Position numbers and translations under genes: made by a program. A stretch of DNA of 64,000 nt from Rhodocyclaceae bacterium (GTDB taxonomy: Bacteria > Pseudomonadota > Gammaproteobacteria > Burkholderiales > Rhodocyclaceae), in NCBI GenBank assembly GCA_016791115.1, contig JAEUNL010000062.1, positions 17,936-81,935 of the forward strand, given 5' to 3'. Below are positions 17,576-26,893 of this stretch, piece by piece. Every line of letters begins with the position of its first letter. The first letter of the stretch is position 1. Under the pieces are notes generated by a model. The model saw only the letters and a program-made list of their open reading frames with translations. It was not told where the DNA came from and made no database searches.

Positions 17576-19329
17576 GCGGACGCGGCCGGCTGCGTGCCGA
17601 ACTGCAAGCTGGCCAACCGCGCATAGAGCGGACTCGAGGCCATCAGCGCCTCGTGGTTGCCGATCGCCTCGATGCGCCCGCCATCGAGCACGATGATCCG
17701 GTCGGCCTTGCGCACCGTCGACAGCCGGTGCGCAATCACCAGCACCGTGCGGTTCTTCGCCGCATTGTCGATCGCCGCCTGCACCTTGCGTTCCGATTCG
17801 GAATCGAGCGCACTGGTGGCTTCGTCGAGCAGCAGCAGCGGCGGGTTCTTGAGCAGGGCGCGCGCGATCGCGATGCGCTGGCGCTGCCCGCCCGACAGGC
17901 GCACGCCGCGCTCGCCGAGAAAGGTTTCGTAGCCCTGCGGCAGCGCGCGGATGAACTCGTCCGCGTAGGCCTGACGCGCCGCCTCGACCACTTCCGCTTC
18001 GCTCGCCTCCGGATTGCCGTAGCGGATGTTGTCGCGCGCATCGGCCGAGAAGATCACCGGGTCCTGCGCGACGATGCCGATGTGGCGGCGCAGGTCGTCC
18101 AGGCGCAGCGTGCGGATGTCGCGCCCGTCGAGCAAGATCGCGCCCGACTGCGGGTCGTAGAAGCGCAGCAGCAACTGGAACACGGTGGTCTTGCCGGCGC
18201 CGGAAGGGCCGACCAGCGCCACCGTCTCGCCCGGCCGCACCTCGAAGCCGACGCCATCGAGCGCCGCCGTGCCGGGCCGCGACGGATAGTGGAAGGCCAC
18301 GCGCTCGAAGCGCACATGGCCGTGCGCCTGCGCCAGCGGCGCGGCATCCGGCGCCGACTGCACCACCGGACGCGCGCGATACAGTTCGAGCAGCCGCTCC
18401 ATCGCCCCCGCCGCGCGCGACAGGTCGCCCCACACCTCGGCCAGCGCACCCAGCGCGCCGGCCGCCATCACCGCGTAGAGCACGAAGGCGCCGAGCGCGC
18501 CGCCGCTCATGCGCCCGGCCACCACCTCGCGCGCACCCAGCCACAGCACCAGCACGACGGCGCCGAACACCAGCGCGATGATCGCCACGGTGAGCAGGCT
18601 GCGCGCGCGGATGCGCTTCAAGGACACGCCGAACGCGCGTTCCACCCGGTCGCGATAGCGCGACGACTCGATGCCTTCGTGTGTGTACGCCTGCACGGTG
18701 GCAATGCCGCCGAGCATTTCGCCGGCCAGCGCGGAGGTGTCGGCGAGGCTGTCCTGGCTGGCGCGCGAGAGCTTGCGCACGCGCCGGCCGAAGATCACCA
18801 GCGGCGCGACCACCGCCACCAGCAGCCCGGCGATGTAGGCGGTGAGCTGCGGGCTGGTGATGGTCAGCATGATCAGCCCGCCGATCAGCAGGAACAGGTT
18901 GCGCAGCCCCATCGAGAACGAGGTGCCGACCACCGTTTCGACCAGCGTGGTGTCGCCGGTCAGGCGCGAGAGCACTTCGCCGGTCTTCGTCACCTCGAAG
19001 AACTCGGGCGACATGCGGATCACGTTGTCGTACACCGCCGCGCGCAGATCGGCGGTGACGCGCTCGCCGAGCCAGCTCACGCTGTAGAAGCGCGCCGCGG
19101 TGGCGAAGGCGAGCACCAGCGCGACGCCGAACAGGGCCAGGAAATAGGCGTCGATATGGCCGCGGCTGGCAGTCGAGAAACCAAGGTCGATCAGGTTGCG
19201 AAAGGCGATCGGCAGCGTCAGCGTGGCGCAGGCGGCAACCACCAGCGCCAGCAGGGCGCCAACGATGCGCAGCCGGTACGGCCGCAGGAACGGGCCGAGC
19301 GCGGCCAGCGGGGAAAGTCGTTCGATCAT
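17569..19329 (-). CDS. MsbA-like ABC exporter, fused membrane and ATPase domains
   Basis: 586 residues: a six-helix type IV exporter domain (about residues 15-310) and a C-terminal ATPase with Walker A GPSGAGKTT, LSGGQRQR signature, Walker B LLLLDEATSALD and the H-loop AHRLST. Half-transporters like this act as homodimers and export lipids or drugs; the substrate cannot be told. The start is taken at MIERL; the frame is open for 20 further codons. It is monocistronic, with about 280 bp of gene-free DNA and a repeat element upstream. Confidence 0.9.
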   Translation of the reverse strand: MIERLSPLAALGPFLRPYRLRIVGALLALVVAACATLTLPIAFRNLIDLGFSTASRGHIDAYFLALFGVALVLAFATAARFYSVSWLGERVTADLRAAVYDNVIRMSPEFFEVTKTGEVLSRLTGDTTLVETVVGTSFSMGLRNLFLLIGGLIMLTITSPQLTAYIAGLLVAVVAPLVIFGRRVRKLSRASQDSLADTSALAGEMLGGIATVQAYTHEGIESSRYRDRVERAFGVSLKRIRARSLLTVAIIALVFGAVVLVLWLGAREVVAGRMSGGALGAFVLYAVMAAGALGALAEVWGDLSRAAGAMERLLELYRARPVVQSAPDAAPLAQAHGHVRFERVAFHYPSRPGTAALDGVGFEVRPGETVALVGPSGAGKTTVFQLLLRFYDPQSGAILLDGRDIRTLRLDDLRRHIGIVAQDPVIFSADARDNIRYGNPEASEAEVVEAARQAYADEFIRALPQGYETFLGERGVRLSGGQRQRIAIARALLKNPPLLLLDEATSALDSESERKVQAAIDNAAKNRTVLVIAHRLSTVRKADRIIVLDGGRIEAIGNHEALMASSPLYARLASLQFGTQPAASAQ

Positions 19330-19609
19330 CGAATCATCGGTCGGCGTCGGGAATGCAGCGATTGAACCACACTCGGCCTGCGCCACCATGACGGGACGAA
19401 ACGAAAGCCGCAGGCTATCGCCAACATAGCCGGATTCAATTGGCGTTGGCGGCGGTGCGGCGCGATGATGCTCGCACGAGCCTGTCGCTCATGCACCGGC
19501 CGCGATGCAGCCCGCGGCCGACGTGCTCTCCAACGCCGCGGGGTTTCCCCTTCCCGCGGCCTGTCGCCGCGAAAGCGCCATGCGCCTTCGCGGCGTTTTC
19601 TTCCGTGCC
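19330..19609. other. Gene-free region with stacked hairpins upstream of the ABC exporter
   Basis: Together with the adjoining repeat this makes 401 bp without a credible coding frame. The part before 19440 would hold the ABC promoter. The rest is rich in dyads: CCGCGGG...CCCGCGG around 19530-19560, and the terminator-like hairpin at 19565-19599. That could be the 3' end of a small plus-strand RNA, but I cannot see a convincing promoter for one. Confidence 0.5.
19565..19599 (+). terminator. Terminator-shaped hairpin with no upstream gene
   Basis: A 9-bp stem (CGCCGCGAA 19565-19573, TTCGCGGCG 19587-19595) continues into a GCGC-CAT-GCGC inner stem and is followed by TTTT on the plus strand. No plus-strand gene lies upstream, since the neighbour is the minus-strand ABC exporter. 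The inner part also carries CCATGCGCCTT, the core of the 115-nt repeat family found just downstream. Confidence 0.5.
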
Positions 19610-19724
19610 GGCCCGAAAAGCGCATGAACAGGCACATTCGAGCCATGCCATGCCAGGATCCGCACACCACCTGCATCACAAACCGGCACGCCCTGAGAGC
19701 GCCTGTCCACGCGCCTTTCAGGCC
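19610..19724. repeat. 115-nt intergenic inverted-repeat element, copy 2
   Basis: Ends at 19610-19627 (three changes from the consensus left end) and 19707-19724 (one change from CCATGCGCCTTTCAGGCC). Inner arms GCGCATGAACAGGCAC (19620-19635) and GCGCCTGTCCACGCGC (19699-19714) pair with three differences, all of which would be G-U pairs in a minus-strand transcript. The right end lies six bases past the stop of the minus-strand gene at 19731. Confidence 0.75.
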
Positions 19725-19730
19725 AGCGGG

Positions 19731-20009
19731 TCAGGGCGCGTTGTCGTCGGCCGGATCGGGCTTGCGCGGCGGCATGCCCATTACGTAGAGCACCACGCCG
19801 CAGCTGGCGAGGAACAGCGTGATGGCGATCATGCTGGCGCTGGCGACGTGGCCGATGCCGAGCGTCGCCAGCGACCATACGAGGATGCCCGCTGCGACCA
19901 GCGACAGCACGAAGCTGCCGATCGCCAGTCCATGCACGAGCTTGCGCACCCGGTTGCGCGCCAGCGGCGCGGAGGATGTCGTCGAACTGCTGCCAGGTTG
20001 GGTTGTCAC
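19731..20009 (-). CDS. Small two-helix membrane protein coupled to terC
   Basis: 92 residues, GTG start overlapping the terC stop by three bases (GTGA), so translation is probably coupled. A Ser/Thr-rich head is followed by two hydrophobic segments (LAIGSFVLSLVAAGILVWSL and ASMIAITLFLASCGVVLYVM) and a charged tail rich in Pro and Asp. I do not recognise the family. It may modulate the TerC-type transporter; the evidence is only the overlap. Confidence 0.7.
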   Translation of the reverse strand: MTTQPGSSSTTSSAPLARNRVRKLVHGLAIGSFVLSLVAAGILVWSLATLGIGHVASASMIAITLFLASCGVVLYVMGMPPRKPDPADDNAP

Positions 20010-20752
20010 GATGCGGCTTTCTGCAGGCGCTTGCTGCGCGCGCGGATGTTGAGAAACTCGACGGCAAGCGAGAATACCATCGCGGAGTAGATGTAGCCCT
20101 TGGGCATGTGCACGTCGAAGGCCTCGGCGATCAGCGCGAGGCCGACCATGTTGAGGAAGGCAAGCGCCAGCACCTTGACCGAGGGATGGCGCTGCACGAA
20201 CTCGCCGATCGGGCGCGCGGCGAACATCATCACGCCGACCGAGGCCACCACTGCGGCGATCATGATCGACAGTTCGTCGACCATGCCGACCGCGGTGATT
20301 ACCGAATCGAGCGAGAACACGATGTCGATCACCGCGATCTGCGCGATGATGCTCCAGAACAGCGCGGCGCCGGTGCGCCCGCTCGTGCCCGAATCCATCT
20401 GCGGCCCCTGCTCCTCCTTCGCCTCGACCTCGATGAAGATCTCGTGCGACGCCTTGTAGAGCAGGAACAGGCCGCCGCCGAACAGGATCAGGTCGCGTCC
20501 GCTGATGTCCTGCCCGAAGACGGCGAACAACGCGTCCTTCAGGCCCATCACCCAGCTCAGCGAGGCCAGCAGCGCCAGGCGCGACACCATCGCGAAGCCG
20601 AGGCCGAGCCGGCGCGCGCGGTCGCGCACGTCCGCAGGCAGGCGCGAGACGAGGATGCTGATGAAGATGATGTTGTCCACGCCGAGCACGATTTCGAGCG
20701 CGGTGAGCATGGCGAAGGCCATCCAGACATTGGGGTCGAGCAGGAATTCCAT
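20006..20752 (-). CDS. TerC-family membrane protein, probable Mn2+ exporter
   Basis: 248 residues with about seven membrane helices. Two acidic helices carry the family metal-site patterns: EIVLGVDNIIFISIL and VIDIVFSLDSVITAVGM. Characterised relatives (Alx, MeeF, TerC) export manganese or stabilise exoproteins. An acidic, Gln/Glu-rich loop separates the two halves. It is first in a two-gene unit with the small membrane protein. Confidence 0.9.
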   Translation of the reverse strand: MEFLLDPNVWMAFAMLTALEIVLGVDNIIFISILVSRLPADVRDRARRLGLGFAMVSRLALLASLSWVMGLKDALFAVFGQDISGRDLILFGGGLFLLYKASHEIFIEVEAKEEQGPQMDSGTSGRTGAALFWSIIAQIAVIDIVFSLDSVITAVGMVDELSIMIAAVVASVGVMMFAARPIGEFVQRHPSVKVLALAFLNMVGLALIAEAFDVHMPKGYIYSAMVFSLAVEFLNIRARSKRLQKAAS

Positions 20753-20824
20753 GGTTATGCTTGTCCTTGGCAGATCGGAACGACGCGACGATGCACCGCG
20801 GCGCGCTGCCGCGGCACGCCTGAA

Positions 20825-21994
20825 CTACAGCGGCGGATTCGCCGCAATGCGCTCCCAGAAGCGCGAGAACGAGGTGCAGTACTGCGGCGGATCGTCGAAG
20901 AAGCGCGGCAGCGCCTCGCACGACGGCACGCGCCGTGCCAGCCATTCGGCATAGCCGGGGTTGCGCGTCTCGAGTGCCACGCATTGCGCGGCGGCCAGCA
21001 CCGCATCGAGTTCGGCCGGTTCGCCGAACAGCACGGCGTCGCATGCCTCGCGCATGCGCGCCAGCACGAAGTGCCAGCGCGTCGCCGACCACGGAAAGCG
21101 GCGGTGGAACGGCGCCAACAGCACGCCGATGCGCAGGTCGGCATCGCCGGGCGCCGCCAGCGACCACGGATGCACCAGCCGCACGCGCCGCCCGGCGAGC
21201 GACGGCAGATCCGCCTGCGGCAGCAGCCCGGCGGGCGGCGCCGCGAACAGCCCTGGCGGCGTCACGCCGGGATGCGTGCCCGGTTCCGCCGGCAACACCT
21301 CGCATGAGCGCGCGATGCGCTCGATCTCGTCGTAGCCGCAGTCGATGGCGGTACCGGGGCTGCGCCAGCCCGGCACCTGGCCGGCGTTGCGCGACACGTT
21401 GTCGGCATTGAACAGGTAGGGCCGCCCGGTCAGCGTACCGGCCACCCACTGCCATGACAGATGGTTCGGCGCGAGATCGCCATCGAGCAGGTAGCCGTAG
21501 CTCCACACGGCACCGGCGCGCCAGTCGACCTTGCGCAGATGGACCACGTAGGAGGCCAGCCACAGCCGCGCGTGGTTGTGCAGGTAGCCGGTTTCGTAGA
21601 GCGCGCGCACCGCGGCGTCGATCACCGGCACGCCGGTCGCGCCGCGCAGGATGTCGTCGGGCATCGTGTCGGCGTAAGCCGCATCCGAGATCGGCGGGCG
21701 CCGGCTCTCGAAGATGCCGTCGCCGAGGTGGCGCCACACGTGGTGGAAATACTCGCGCCAGCCCAGCTCGGCGACGATGCGGTCCTGCAGGCGCAGGATG
21801 TGGCGGCGGCCGAGTTGCGCGACCACCTCGGGCACGTGCACGTAACCGTGGGTGACGTAGGGCGACAGGCGCGTCACCTGGCCGTCGAGCGCGTTGCGCG
21901 TGCGCGCATAGGCGCGCGGGTCGATCGCGGCAATGCGCGCCGCAGCGGCCTCGGGCGCCGGCGGAAACAGTTCGAGCGGGTCGGCAGTTTGCAT
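20825..21994 (-). CDS. Photolyase/cryptochrome FAD-binding domain without the antenna domain
   Basis: 389 residues. The core (about residues 35-230) has the photolyase FAD-domain landmarks: TRLSPYVTHG, ELGWREYFHHVW, YLHNHARLWLASYVVHL and WSYGYLLDGDLAPNHLSWQW. The N-terminal Rossmann antenna domain of photolyases is absent: the protein starts about 30 residues before the FAD domain. About 110 extra residues follow the core, with an HPWSL segment and a Cys-containing helical end. Members of this group are described as photolyase-related but their reaction is unclear. It is divergent from metY. Confidence 0.85.
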   Translation of the reverse strand: MQTADPLELFPPAPEAAAARIAAIDPRAYARTRNALDGQVTRLSPYVTHGYVHVPEVVAQLGRRHILRLQDRIVAELGWREYFHHVWRHLGDGIFESRRPPISDAAYADTMPDDILRGATGVPVIDAAVRALYETGYLHNHARLWLASYVVHLRKVDWRAGAVWSYGYLLDGDLAPNHLSWQWVAGTLTGRPYLFNADNVSRNAGQVPGWRSPGTAIDCGYDEIERIARSCEVLPAEPGTHPGVTPPGLFAAPPAGLLPQADLPSLAGRRVRLVHPWSLAAPGDADLRIGVLLAPFHRRFPWSATRWHFVLARMREACDAVLFGEPAELDAVLAAAQCVALETRNPGYAEWLARRVPSCEALPRFFDDPPQYCTSFSRFWERIAANPPL

Positions 21995-22109
21995 GGGTGG
22001 TCTGTCAGGCGGCGCCGCAAAAGGTTCCGTTCGGGAAGCCGCATGTGCGCCGCTGTCGCCGGTCGGTATACTGTGGCAAACCCGAATGATACGTAGGAAG
22101 GAGACGCGG

Positions 22110-23393
22110 ATGAAATTCGAAAGCCTCGCGGTACACGCCGGCTACACACCGGAACCGACCACGCATGCGGTGGCCGTGCCGCTCTACCAGACGGTGGCCT
22201 ACGCATTCGACGACACCCAGCATGGCGCCGACCTGTTCGACCTCAAGGTGCAGGGCAACATCTACACCCGCATCATGAACCCGACGCAGGACGTGCTGGA
22301 AAAGCGCCTCGCCGCGCTCGAAGGCGGCATCGCGGCGCTGGCGCTGGCCTCCGGGCAGGCGGCGATCACCTACGCGATCCAGACAATCTGCGAGGCGGGC
22401 GACAACTTCATCTCGGCCTCGACGCTCTACGGCGGCACCTACAACCTGTTCGCGCACACCTTCCCGCAGTACGGCATCAACGTGCGCTTTGCCGACTACC
22501 GCGATCCGGATGCCTTCGAGAAACTGATCGACGAGCGCACCAAGGCGATCTACTGCGAATCGATCGGCAACCCGCTCGGCAACATCACCGATTTCGCGAA
22601 GCTGGCCGAGGTCGCGCACCGCCACGGCGTGCCGCTGATCGTGGACAACACGGTGCCCACGCCCTACCTGTGCCGCCCGATCGAGCATGGCGCCGACATC
22701 GTCGTGCAGTCGCTCACCAAGTACCTCGGCGGCCACGGCAACTCGCTCGGCGGCGCGATCATCGACTCGGGCAAGTTCCCGTGGAACAACTATCCGAAGA
22801 AATTCCGCCGCCTCAACGAGCCGGATGTGTCGTACCACGGCGTGGTCTACACCGAGGCGCTCGGCGCCGCGGCCTACATCGGCCGCGCGCGCGTGGTGCC
22901 CCTGCGCAACATGGGCGCGGCGATCAGCCCGTTCAACGCCTTCATGATCCTGCAGGGCATCGAAACCGTCGCGCTGCGCATGGACCGCATCTGCGACAAC
23001 ACGCTTGCGGTGGCGAAATACCTCAAGGCACACGTCAAGGTCGGCTGGGTCAAGTACGCCGGCCTGCCGGACCACGCGGATTTTCCGCTCGCGCAAAAAT
23101 ACATGGGCGGCCGCGCCAGCGGCATCCTCACCTTCGGCGTCAATGGCGGCGCGGGTGACGCAAAAGCGGCCGGCGCACGCTTCCAGGACGCGCTGAAGAT
23201 GGTCACGCGCCTCGTCAACATCGGCGACTGCAAGTCGCTCGCCTGCCACCCCGCCACCACCACGCACCGCCAGCTCGGCCCCGACGAGCTGGCCAAGGCC
23301 GGCGTCAGCGCGGACATGGTGCGCCTCTCGATCGGCATCGAGCACATCGACGACATCATCGCCGACCTCGACCAGGCACTCGCGGCGGCCTGA
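22110..23393 (+). CDS. metY: O-acetylhomoserine sulfhydrylase
   Basis: 427 residues of the Cys/Met PLP-enzyme family: substrate start [17 protein letters not shown] lysine in [15 protein letters not shown] and C-terminal [10 protein letters not shown] with [10 protein letters not shown]. It makes homocysteine from O-acetylhomoserine and sulfide. The length and YTRIMNPT fit MetY rather than MetB/MetC. Start ATG 22110 follows an AGGAAGGAGA ribosome site. The next gene begins two bases after the stop. Confidence 0.95.
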   Translation: MKFESLAVHAGYTPEPTTHAVAVPLYQTVAYAFDDTQHGADLFDLKVQGNIYTRIMNPTQDVLEKRLAALEGGIAALALASGQAAITYAIQTICEAGDNFISASTLYGGTYNLFAHTFPQYGINVRFADYRDPDAFEKLIDERTKAIYCESIGNPLGNITDFAKLAEVAHRHGVPLIVDNTVPTPYLCRPIEHGADIVVQSLTKYLGGHGNSLGGAIIDSGKFPWNNYPKKFRRLNEPDVSYHGVVYTEALGAAAYIGRARVVPLRNMGAAISPFNAFMILQGIETVALRMDRICDNTLAVAKYLKAHVKVGWVKYAGLPDHADFPLAQKYMGGRASGILTFGVNGGAGDAKAAGARFQDALKMVTRLVNIGDCKSLACHPATTTHRQLGPDELAKAGVSADMVRLSIGIEHIDDIIADLDQALAAA

Positions 23394-23395
23394 CC

Positions 23396-24079
<684 letters not shown>

Positions 24080-24164
24080 CACAGCGCAGCGCGTCGATGA
24101 TTCCGGGCTGGCGAAACCGCACTGCAGAGTCATCGCCCGGCGCAATGGCACCCGAATAGCGCCA

Positions 24165-24824
24165 ATGTGCAATCGCTACGTCGCCCCGGATCAGGCCGAC
24201 ATCGAGCGGTTCTGGCATATCGGCCGGCACAACCCGTGGCGCGGCGAGGTCGAAGTTTTTCCGCGCAGCCTCGGCCCCTTCGTCCGGCCCGTGGTCGGCG
24301 AGAGCGGCGTCAGCGAACTCATCGTGGGCCAATGGGGCCTGATTCCCTGGTTTGCCAAGACGGCCAAGCTCACCTACGCCACGAACAACGCGCGCTGCGA
24401 GGAAATCGCTGCGAAAGCGTCGTACAAGCTGGCCTGGCAACGCGGACAGCGCTGCATCATCCCCGCCGCGTCGTTCGACGAACCGTGCTGGGAGAGCGGC
24501 CGAAACGTGTGGTGGCGCTTTCGTCGCCGGGATGGCGCACCCTGGGGACTGGCCGGGCTGTGGAACGCCTGGACGGACAAGGAGACCGGCGAGATCGTCG
24601 AGAGCTACACGATGCTGACGATCAATGCCGACGCGCACCCGGTCATGTCGCGCATGCACAAGCCCGATCCGAAGCTTCCGCCTGACCGGCAGGACAAGCG
24701 CAGCGTCGTTGCGATCGAAACAGCGCACGTGGAAACCTGGCTGCGCGGGACGCGCGAAGAGGCATCGAAACTGATGGCGCCGCCCGCGGTCGAGGTGCTC
24801 GACGGCAAGCCTGCGGTTGCGTAG
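24165..24824 (+). CDS. SRAP domain protein (YedK/HMCES-like abasic-site DNA crosslinker)
   Basis: 219 residues. The catalytic Cys2 is present (MCNRY), as are NNARCEE, an acidic residue in ASFDEPCW (normally GFYEW) and a His in the MSRMHKP stretch (normally HDRMP). The fold and Cys2 match the SRAP family, which forms covalent bonds with abasic sites in single-stranded DNA. The middle and C-terminal motifs are clearly diverged, with Pro-Asp-rich spacing after the His. It follows the SEC-C gene by 85 bp. Confidence 0.85.
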   Translation: MCNRYVAPDQADIERFWHIGRHNPWRGEVEVFPRSLGPFVRPVVGESGVSELIVGQWGLIPWFAKTAKLTYATNNARCEEIAAKASYKLAWQRGQRCIIPAASFDEPCWESGRNVWWRFRRRDGAPWGLAGLWNAWTDKETGEIVESYTMLTINADAHPVMSRMHKPDPKLPPDRQDKRSVVAIETAHVETWLRGTREEASKLMAPPAVEVLDGKPAVA

Positions 24825-25190
24825 CGCAGCCGCAGGTTCCTGCCTGTCCAATGCCGTGCAAATAGCCGCATCGCTGCGCCGCCCCGCGCCATTCGCGGCC
24901 TTGGATCGCCGCGCACCCGCGCCACGACCCGCATGGAATAGCGCTCTCCAGCCTGCCAGCGCCAGCATCGCCGCCCCATGCGGCCCGCAGGGCGGGCAGT
25001 CTGGAGAGGGGCGAGCCATGCGCCTTTCAGGCTGACATGGCCGGATCGGCCATCCTTGCCCGGCTAAACGGTCGCGCGACCCGGATCGGAAAATTCGCAG
25101 CCACGACACCCGCAAACACGCGCCCGGGGATGGAGGTGGCCGTTTTCCCGACGAACGGTCGGGCGCGGCCGGGAATCCTTCCGAAAGGGT
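24825..25190. other. Gene-free region between convergent SRAP and ribD
   Basis: 366 bp with no credible coding frame. It contains a 115-nt repeat copy (24919-25033), followed directly by a perfect short hairpin ATGGCCG-GAT-CGGCCAT (25037-25053). I looked for an FMN riboswitch and saw none; in any case this is downstream, not upstream, of ribD. Confidence 0.6.
24919..25033. repeat. 115-nt intergenic inverted-repeat element, copy 3
   Basis: The right end 25016-25033 (CCATGCGCCTTTCAGGCT) has one change from the consensus; the left end (24919-24936) is poorer, though GCATGG is kept. Inner arms CTCTCCAGCCTGCC (24944-24957) and GGCAGTCTGGAGAG (24995-25008) pair with one mismatch, separated from the outer arms by equal 7-nt loops. 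It shares the GGGC-GGCA stretch (alignment columns 72-80) with copies 4 and 5. Confidence 0.75.
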
Positions 25191-26300
25191 TCAGGCGAGC
25201 CGCGCGCGTATACGGATGTCGTCGCCGATGCGGCGCAGGTCGAGAATGTCGAGCCTGCGCCTTTGGTCCAGCGATTCGAGCGCGGGCAGGTTGAACAGGC
25301 CCTGCGCGGCGTCGCCGATCAGGCAGGGGGCGAGGTAGAGCAGCAGTTCGTCGACGCAGTCTTCGCGCAGCAGCGAGCCGTTGAGCTTGAGGCCGGCTTC
25401 GGCGTGCACTTCGTTGATGCCGCGGCGCGCGAGTTCGCCGAACAGCGCCGGGAGTTCGACCTTGCCGGCGGCGTTGGGCAGCACGAGGAGTTCGGCGCCG
25501 CGTGCGCGCAGCGCGGCGGCACGTGCGGCATCTTCGCTTGCACAGGCGATCAGCACCGGGGCGCCATTCCGAGCGCCATCGAGGATGCGCGCAGACGGCG
25601 GCGTTTCGAGGCGCGAATCGACGACCACGCGCAGCGGCTGGCGCGGGGTGTCCACGTCGCGCACCGTGAGCTGCGGATCGTCGTCGCGCACGGTGCCGAT
25701 GCCGGTGAGGATCGCGCAGGCGCGTGCGCGCCAGGCATGGCCGTCGCGCCGCGCATCCGGCCCGGTAATCCACTGGCTGGTGCCGTTGTCGAGCGCCGTC
25801 TTGCCGTCGAGGCTGGCGGCGGCCTTGAGCCGCAACCAGGGGCGGCCGCGCGTCATGCGCGAGACGAAACCGATGTTGAGTTCGCGCGCTTCGTGTTCGA
25901 GCACGCCGCAGGCCGTTTCGATGCCGACGCCGCGCAGCATGTCGAGCCCGCGGCCGGCGACCAGCGGATTCGGGTCCCGCATGGCGGCCACCACGCGCGC
26001 GATGCCGGCAGCGATGACCGCCTCGGCGCAGGGCGGCGTGCGGCCGTGGTGCGCACAGGGTTCGAGCGTGACGTAGGCGGTGGCGCCGCGCGCCCGTGCG
26101 CCGGCTGCGTGCAGCGCAAGCACTTCGGCATGGGCTTCGCCGGCACGCGCATGCCAGCCTTCGCCGACCACCTCGCCGTCGCGCACGATGAGGCAGCCGA
26201 CGCGCGGATTCGGTGTCGTGGTGTAAAGGCCGCGCTGCGCAAGTTGCAGCGCCCGTGCCATGAAGGCGTGATCGGCTGCGGTGAAGTCGGCGTTGGACAT
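25191..26300 (-). CDS. ribD: Bifunctional riboflavin deaminase/reductase
   Basis: 369 residues. The N-terminal deaminase has its zinc site in HAE (GEAHAEVLAL) and PCAHHGRTPPC, after TTPNPRVGCLIV. The C-terminal reductase starts near residue 150 (RPWLRLKAAASLDGKTA) and has HAEAGLKLNGSLL. It catalyses two successive steps of riboflavin synthesis. It is third in the minus-strand order glyA - nrdR - ribD common in proteobacteria. Confidence 0.97.
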   Translation of the reverse strand: MSNADFTAADHAFMARALQLAQRGLYTTTPNPRVGCLIVRDGEVVGEGWHARAGEAHAEVLALHAAGARARGATAYVTLEPCAHHGRTPPCAEAVIAAGIARVVAAMRDPNPLVAGRGLDMLRGVGIETACGVLEHEARELNIGFVSRMTRGRPWLRLKAAASLDGKTALDNGTSQWITGPDARRDGHAWRARACAILTGIGTVRDDDPQLTVRDVDTPRQPLRVVVDSRLETPPSARILDGARNGAPVLIACASEDAARAAALRARGAELLVLPNAAGKVELPALFGELARRGINEVHAEAGLKLNGSLLREDCVDELLLYLAPCLIGDAAQGLFNLPALESLDQRRRLDILDLRRIGDDIRIRARLA

Positions 26301-26359
26301 GTCGGCCGGTGAAATCCCGCGCGAGTCGTTGTGGCCTGGAGGCCCGGCCGCAGCCTGCC

Positions 26360-26839
26360 TCAGGATGACGTGCGCGTGCGCGGCACGCGCGGCTTGGTCA
26401 CTTCGCGCACCGCGTCGCGGAATTCGTCGACATCCTCGAAGTTGCGATAGACGGAGGCGAAGCGCACGTAGCCGATCTTGTCGAGGCGCTTCAACTCGCG
26501 CATGACGAGTTCGCCGACCTTCTCGCTCGGCACTTCGCGCTCGCCCAGGGTGATCAGGCGTTCCTCGATGCGGTCGATCGCCGCATCGATGCTCTCCATG
26601 GTCACCGGACGCTTGCGCAGCGCGAGCTGCATCGAGGCCATCAGCTTCTCGCGGTCATAGTCGGCGCGCGAGCCGTTCTTCTTCACCACGCTGGGCATCT
26701 TGAGCTCGACGCGCTCGTAGGTGGTGAAGCGCTTGTCGCAGGCAAGGCAGCGCCGGCGGCGGCGAACGGTGTCGCCCTCCTCGTTTTCGCGGGTGTCGAT
26801 GACCTGCGTGTTCGGATCAGCGCAGTAAGGGCACTTCAT
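26360..26839 (-). CDS. nrdR: Transcriptional repressor of ribonucleotide reductase genes
   Basis: 159 residues, standard length. An N-terminal zinc ribbon ([15 protein letters not shown] and [15 protein letters not shown]) is followed by an ATP-cone (about residues 50-140). It senses ATP/dATP and binds NrdR boxes upstream of nrd operons. The gene lies between glyA and ribD on the same strand. Confidence 0.97.
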   Translation of the reverse strand: MKCPYCADPNTQVIDTRENEEGDTVRRRRRCLACDKRFTTYERVELKMPSVVKKNGSRADYDREKLMASMQLALRKRPVTMESIDAAIDRIEERLITLGEREVPSEKVGELVMRELKRLDKIGYVRFASVYRNFEDVDEFRDAVREVTKPRVPRTRTSS

Positions 26840-26893
26840 GTTCGTGTGCGCGGTGCAAAGCGCGCCTGCGAACCGCCCTGCGCGCCCCCGGCC

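Noticed and set aside
16723..19365. An 880-codon plus-strand frame over the TraB/GumN and ABC exporter genes
   Set aside because: It overlaps two genes with clear motifs and shows antisense-type composition throughout.
24825..25190. FMN riboswitch near ribD
   Set aside because: The region is downstream of ribD and lacks the conserved riboswitch core; I found none upstream of glyA/nrdR/ribD either.
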